Assembly (NCBI GenBank): GCA_951217055.1
Contig: OX578279.1
Location: 23,180,173 to 23,244,172 of the forward strand
Length of the DNA: 64,000 nt
Direction: 5' to 3'
Source: Gerris lacustris
Lineage: Eukaryota > Arthropoda > Insecta > Hemiptera > Gerridae
Translations under genes and position numbers: made by a program
Shown here: positions 59,015 through 64,000 of the stretch, piece after piece
Numbering within the stretch: position 1 is the stretch's first letter
How the letters are laid out: each line of letters starts with the position of its first letter
The notes under the pieces: model-generated
What the model was told of the DNA's origin: nothing
Databases searched by the model: none
Seen by the model: only the letters and a program-made list of their open reading frames with translations

Positions 59015-59747
59015 AGGTTCCGTAGGCAAGTTAACAATCAACAGGTCAAGTGTGTGCTAGTCAGCCCACAGCGAGGGTCCGTAGGCAACCCTGCGTATAG
59101 TTTAAGTAGTACCCTATTGATGGTGTTTTTTAAAATGCTAAAAAGCTTACTTTGAACTATCCTATTGGTCTGATATTCTCATAACACATAAACAAACTTC
59201 TGATAAAGTTTTTTTTTTTTGCCACTGAACCGGACTATAACCATATAAATACATCGAAAAAAACGTATTTTGTCAATAAAAAATAAAATAATATTCTTTT
59301 CGAAATTTCAAAAAAGTGGTATCTTTACTTTTGGTCTAAAAATGTTCAGGAATTTTTTCAGATTTTTCGCACTTCACATAAGCGAGATAGAGGAGGGGGA
59401 CACGTTTCACACCCACTTCAAACTTGCCTACGCTCGCCCTATCAAAGTTATAACCCAAGAATTATATATTTTTGTAATCAGCTCGACGCCCCCTTTCAGA
59501 TGATACCCCTCACGGTGACGAAAAAAAATAAGAAAATTTAACCCTTAACTTTTTTTACCCTAATATTTTTGAAAAATATTTTTTTTAAGTCTCTATATTT
59601 TTAAAATATGTGGGTAGGTAGAAGACACATACATGCCAAATTTCAAAGTGATCGGACGAAAGGTGTAGCCATGAGAGCAGGCAACCGGACGGGCTGACAG
59701 ACACACGCAGGAAAATATAAGGCTCCTTGGTTTTGCCTACGGACCCT
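59015..59747 (+). mobile_element. TIR element family B, copy 2 (733 bp, more complete)
   Basis: Begins AGGTTCCGTAGGCAA (59015-59029) and ends TTGCCTACGGACCCT (59733-59747), TIRs with one mismatch. An internal AGGGTCCGTAGGCAA at 59075-59089 corresponds to the left end found in copy 1, so this element carries the motif twice on the left. The insert TCAGCTCGACGCCCCCTTTC near 59478 is absent from copy 1. No transposase. The plus frame 59270-59503 and the minus frames at 59585-59881 are readings of the repeat. Confidence 0.85.
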
Positions 59748-60868
59748 AAAAAGAACGAATTTCTTAACCAGCAATTCGGCCCAGCCGTACGAAGATGGCG
59801 GCCATTGAAAAGTTGGCCACGTAAAAGGCAATTTTCAAGGACACATGATGCAAAGATGAATTGGTACAAAAAAAAAACCAAATTTATATTTTTGTACTAA
59901 GGGCGTTTTCCTCTTTCATTTACCCCCCCCCCCCCCCCCCCCCACATGATACATTTCCGTTAACAAATTTCCACCCCTAGTTTTTGAGAGATGATTTTTT
60001 GAGCTTACCTATAATTTTTCTGATAAATAATATAAATTGTGCCTCCACGTAAAATAATTTAAATAAAATAAGTTATTGGGTTATTATAAATAACAGTGCG
60101 TTACAGATAGACGGACAGCGCAGGAATGTATAAGAGTACTCGTTTTGAGTTAAATAAACCCCTAAACTTAAAATTTGTATTTATTTTACTGAGGTAAAAA
60201 ATCACGATAGAGGACGCTGATAGATAATTGAAATATCGTGGTCTTCAAGATGTACACAGCAATAACGTCGATGATAGTACGAGCGTCGACATTTAAATTG
60301 GGTCGTGAGACGCCGCATGTGCAACATTGCCCCAGCGGACATATGATAAAAAAATGGATTATCTACAAAAACAAATGATGAGGCTCAAGTACGCTTTGAT
60401 ACACGAACACGATATTTTTGGAGAATGACAGGTTGAATGAGGACCTCTAGCTATTACTCTTTTCGTAATGCCAAAAACTACAATACGGTCCCTGCGACGG
60501 ATTGGAAATTGACGGAATTATTCAATTATCAATTTCGAAAGAATATGAGGATCAAACTTATCTCGATAGAAATTGTTCATGATAAAAAATGTCTCACGTA
60601 TTATGAGCTGAAGTTGTGTGGTCCACCATACTCTTTCTTTTGTTTATAAATCTTGTAAAAAAAGATTAAATATTTCAGTCGGCCCAAGAAATTCAATTGC
60701 ATAAGCGTTTACTCGTAGTAATGGTGCATAATTTTAATGCGATTGGGCTACAAAGAATAGAAGCCACTGAAGTTCTCTAGGTAAAAGTTATTTAGCTCAG
60801 GTTTACAGGCAAGGACTTCGTCTCTAAAAACGTGAATTCTTAGTGCAAAATGAAAATTTATAACCAAA
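59748..60868. other. Mixed stretch with C-run and a complex-composition block
   Basis: C21 run at 59923-59943. 60180-60800 is less AT-rich with no internal repeat. It holds a plus-strand frame (60437-60649, 70 codons, ATG start at 60437) with no domain I recognise. Left unassigned. Confidence 0.35.
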
Positions 60869-60944
60869 CCTACATTCAGTGGCGCACCCAGGATTTTTTT
60901 CTGGGGGGGGCTAACCCAGACTCAAAGAAGTACAAGTTGTGACC

Positions 60945-60962
60945 GGGGGGGGGGGGGGGGGG
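60945..60962 (+). repeat. G18 homopolymer
   Basis: Eighteen consecutive G within the hAT-like element. Other long G or C runs are at 50861-50876, 56172-56188, 59923-59943 (C) and about 61805-61818. They are prone to assembly and length error. Confidence 0.95.
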
Positions 60963-61320
60963 TAAAAATAGTAGTAGGAATCTAGTACTTTCTATTCGAA
61001 CGGGTAGGTTGAACCACTTGTTCGAACCTAGCAATAATACAAATTAAAAAGTAAAAATTAAGTAGTAAAATTTAAATCGTAACTTTCTTAATATTTCTAT
61101 GAGTCAGTTTTAAAAAAATCGGTCCGAGACAACTGACGAAATTTCTCTTATACGAATTTATATAATATTACATAGTTCAGTGTTTTCCATTTACTAGTGT
61201 TCGAGTTTTCGTTAGTACATAATTATTAAAATATAATATTTTATCAAAATTTATAATAAAAATAACTTCTCCTCAAGCAAAAATCGGACCCGGCCTCTCT
61301 CCTGCCGGGTTTAATGCTAT

Positions 61321-61718
61321 TTTCTTAGGAACTAGAATTTTCCCAGGTAAACGGCTTATTATCGTTATAGATTCGTATTTAAATGGACTACAAAATCGTC
61401 GAAATCGTTTACGAGAAATAATTTTTTTCAAGTTTTTTTTCAGTTTTTGGGGGTGGCACCCCTAAATTTGGAGCAAAATTCATTTCTCTATTTTACCTTT
61501 GGGTGTCATTTTTCTGAACATGTGTATATGCTAAATCTCGTCAAAATCGGCCCCGTAGTTTAGGCTCCACGTGTCTGCACACAAAACAGACATTTTTAAA
61601 AAACACTTTTTTGAACTCAGGGGGACCTCATAACGTGATGAAAATTCGATTTTGATGGATTTACAAAATCGAATTTTCGCGCCATCACAATACTTCTTCT
61701 TTATAATATGAGGAAGTA
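61321..61718 (-). mobile_element. Family C repeat, copy 2, inside the hAT-like element
   Basis: Aligns with 15990-16495 (see there). It ends GCCATCACAATACTTCTTC, then GAGGAAGTAAAA. A short inverted pair, AAAATTCGATTTTG against CAAAATCGAATTTT, lies at 61639-61677. The minus frame 61531-61728 is a reading of this repeat. Confidence 0.8.
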
Positions 61719-62594
61719 AAAAACTCATAATTTGATTTCTTCACGAGTATATTTCGTAAAAGTAAATAGTATTTTCTTAAGTATGTGTATTTTCTTGGGG
61801 GTTCTGGGGGGGGGGGGGTCTTTAACCCCTTCAGCCCCCCCCTTGTGTGCGCCACTGAAAAACCAAATAATTATTTTTTTAGTGACTAGAATTTAACACA
61901 AAAGAGAGAAAAAAATCCGAGGAACCTACTACAAATCTGTTTTATATTTAAAATGAACTTTTTTGATAAAGGTTTTTTTCGAGGGATCTTTTTCATATCT
62001 TTATATAGAGGGGGAGAAAAAACAATATCAAACTAAAATCTTAATAAGGTATCATAATGGTATCATAGATAAAGATAGGGTTGGGCCAGGGGTTGTCCGT
62101 GTCACATGCTCTATTCTCCCTGGATAAGACAACAGGCATGACACCGCTCGCAATAATACTTTAATCTTATCATTCTTTCTATTCCTATGAAGGCAAAAAA
62201 AAAAATCTTTTAACTTAAACTTAAAATAATAAAAACTTCATTTAATTTGTTTTTATTGATTGTCATTTTTTTATTATCTTTCTTTTCTATCGCAGCCCTA
62301 ATATAAGTTGATCTAGGGTGCTCTGGGGGGGGCTTCAGCCCCTTCAGCCCCCCCCGTGGGTGCGCCACTGCCTACATTAACGTCAAGATGAGGCATCAGG
62401 CAACGCTTTTAAATAATTTACGGCAATCTCAACAAAAATCTACTTTAATATTTCGTTTAATCCGTCCAATCACGTCCACAAACACTTTTTAATTAGGTCC
62501 GACAGAATGCTGATTAATTCAAATCTTGATAGATGGAAATTTGTTTTTAAAAACGTCTTAACCCTATAATTATGAGATAGGATTAATTTCAAGC

Positions 62595-62880
62595 GTCAGA
62601 AGATGCGCTAACACAGTGAACTATCGGCGGATCACGAGATGGACCCCTGAGGATGTCATGTTGTGGGGTCGAACCGCAGCCCGTATAATTTGGCCTGGAT
62701 AAGGAGGTTGGATGCGAAGTGTACGTGAACCGTCGGATGGTCCAAGGTTGACTTCGGATGGACGCTCCTGCCGCCTCTCTCCTTCCGATCGGCACTCTAT
62801 TCTCAGCTCCGCTACGGGGCTCCGCTGAATAGCCGCTTACGCAATGTCATGTTGGCTCACTTGCCTTTCGTCCCTTTTAC
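62595..62880 (+). mobile_element. Possible GC-rich SINE or SINE-like block
   Basis: A sharply bounded GC-rich block in AT-rich flanks. GGGTCGAACC at 62667-62676 resembles a B box, and GCGCTAACACAGTG about 60 bases earlier resembles an A box. CTCCGCTACGGGGCTCCGCT appears near 62805-62824. No A-rich tail is seen. A small decayed gene or other GC-rich repeat is possible. The minus frame 62589-62795 is not credited. Confidence 0.35.
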
Positions 62881-63594
62881 GTAATTCAGACAGAATTAAT
62901 TAACTTATATCATTCAGCCCAATAAATAATTTATTACACCTTCAAATATCGAAGCATAATTTAGTCATAACAATCGATCCCACCGATACTATAAATAAAC
63001 TATTTATATCACATAATTTTCAAAAGAAAGAAAAAAAAAAAATATTTTCCTACTTTATTTTTTTCGTCACCAAATTGCATGTTTATTTTATTTTTTTATT
63101 TCACAATAATTTCTACTTTTTCTCACCTTTGTATATGTCCGAAACTGATTTTCAAATCCAAACTCAATATTTTACCAGCAACTATATAAACCGTCTAAAT
63201 TAATTAATTTAAACATTAGAGATATTTAATAGTAATAAATGGCTGGAATGGACACCGGTTGTCTAAACTCACCTTATCTTTTGATCTTTTTTTTAATTCT
63301 TGCATTCTGTTTTTTTTTTTTCTTCTTCTTCTTTTTCTTCTTCTTTCTTTTTATATTTAACAGATAATTATAATTGTAAAAAAATGCAGCCTCGAATTTT
63401 TTCCAATCTCTTCCCTTCAATTCACTTTTACTTTTTTCTAGTACATTAATAAACATTAAGCTAATCGAAATGAATTAATCCTGCAATGTCTCTAAGATGC
63501 ACAGATTAACTGTTAATATTATTAGAAATATTGAGAAAAAAAAAAAAAAAACCTTTGTAAATAATATACACGAGAGCCGTGTAGATTAAATTAC
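62881..63594. other. AT-rich stretch with polypyrimidine tract
   Basis: 63311-63353 is a T/C-only tract with TTC repeats. An A-run lies at 63536-63551. The Lys-rich minus frame at 63274-63456 is a translation of the tract. Confidence 0.5.
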
Positions 63595-63875
63595 TTAACA
63601 AGTCTGCTCGGTCATCAATGCATCAAGGGTGGCACAAGGTCGAGGGTTCAAGCCCTCCCAGTGATGCTCTATATTATATAGCTAACTATTGATCACACCA
63701 GACTCGCTTCAGCGGTACAATATACAGACGTATGATGAGTGGAGTGACTGGACCTCTCTACCATGGGGCTAGTAGAAGGGCCTACTAGAGGAGTTGCTAG
63801 GTTGGAATAAGTGTTTCGTCCTACCCCTCTAGTACAAGTACAAGTATTAGGACCTTACTTCTTCTTGTAAATAAT
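63595..63875 (+). mobile_element. tRNA-derived SINE-like element
   Basis: B box GTTCAAGCC at 63646-63654, flanked by GAGG and CCTCC that could pair as a T stem. CTGCTCGGTCATCAATGCAT lies upstream in the A-box position. The body contains AGTAGAAGGGCCTACTAG and CCTCTAGTACAAGTACAAGT and fades into AT-rich sequence. It is unrelated to the SINE at 23430. Confidence 0.6.
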
Positions 63876-63907
63876 ACATATATACATTTTTACTTTCTAA
63901 TTTACAG

Positions 63908-64000
63908 AGAGAAAGTATTGAACTCACGGATTTAGCCAGTTGGAAAAGGCACTATGAACCAACATGCTGGGGAGGTAAAGAGCACAATATGGACACGTAG
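63908..64000 (+). CDS. Candidate exon start at the window edge (partial)
   Basis: TTTTTACTTTCTAATTTACAG ending at 63907 is a good 3' splice acceptor. The 93 bases after it are open in one frame only: RESIELTDLASWKRHYEPTC followed by WGGKEHNMDT. The other two frames close within 30 bases. Base composition jumps to near 45% GC at the acceptor. The last three bases are TAG, which would be a stop in this phase. Equally, GTAG could be a splice donor with the exon ending just before it. I do not recognise the protein. The call depends on sequence beyond the window. Confidence 0.45.
   Translation, partial: RESIELTDLASWKRHYEPTCWGGKEHNMDT

Larger units (their letters stand above)
60877..62370. mobile_element. 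Composite hAT-like element, 1,494 bp, 8-bp target duplication
   Basis: The left end CAGTGGCGCACCCAGG (60877) and right end GGGTGCGCCACTG (62358-62370) are inverse. The flanks are CCTACATT on both sides (60869-60876 and 62371-62378), a perfect 8-bp duplication as for hAT elements. A second right-type end (GTGTGCGCCACTG) lies at 61845-61857, preceded by a near copy of the terminal block (G-run, then CCCTTCAGCCCCCCC). A family C copy lies inside (61321-61718). No transposase is visible. Confidence 0.9.

Noticed and set aside
59585..59881. 98-codon minus-strand frame
   Set aside because: It covers the right end of the family B TIR element and is not conserved as a frame in the other copy at 4018.
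63274..63456. Lys-rich minus frame
   Set aside because: It is the translation of a polypyrimidine tract.

Overview
This window looks like nuclear, non-coding DNA from an arthropod, most likely an insect. That placement is an inference. It rests on high AT content (about two thirds A+T by eye), long (AT)n tracts, tRNA-derived SINEs, many short terminal-inverted-repeat (TIR) elements and the absence of any long ORF. No bacterial, phage or organellar feature is visible. I recognise no complete protein-coding gene. Most open frames of 60-100 codons fall in repeats, (AT)n tracts or TIR elements and are not genes. The window is best read as a large intron or intergenic interval filled with decayed, mostly non-autonomous transposons.

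Layout. 0-6 kb: a dispersed repeat (family A, second copy near 20.4-21.0 kb), a TIR element with ends AGGGTCCGTAGGCAA (family B, second copy at 59.0-59.7 kb) and a hammerhead-like motif near 5.05 kb. 6-9 kb: a family D element and a five-copy satellite with a unit of about 190 bp. 11-12 kb: first copy of a dimeric MITE (family E; others near 29.6, 42.3 and 52.6 kb). 15-18 kb: pieces of families D and C, then a TIR element carrying a 5S rRNA-like segment. 18.9-26 kb: a 162-bp (AT)n tract, more D and A copies, a SINE next to a D copy interrupted by a 325-bp tandem duplication, and a higher-GC block followed by a polyadenylation-like end. 30.5 kb: a candidate terminal exon. 33.6 kb: a near-perfect 96-bp-arm hairpin with TA duplications. 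36.7 kb: a hAT-type MITE with a perfect 8-bp target duplication. 43.7-45.3 kb: two more inverted-repeat elements. 46.4-47.5 kb: a reverse D copy and a second member of the SINE family. 48.8 kb: a 190-bp TIR element. 51.8-52.2 kb: a GC-rich SINE on the minus strand. 54.7-55.6 kb: a foldback element with two 392-bp arms. 60.9-62.4 kb: a composite hAT-like element with 8-bp target duplications. 62.6-63.9 kb: two more SINE-like blocks. The last 93 bases look like the start of a spliced exon.

Nothing here forms a pathway or operon. The organisation is one of nested and re-copied mobile DNA. The points most worth checking are the foldback, the TIR element with a 5S-like segment, the hammerhead-like motifs, the dimeric MITE family and the two exon candidates (30560-30762 and 63908-64000). 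I found no evidence of a new multi-gene system.
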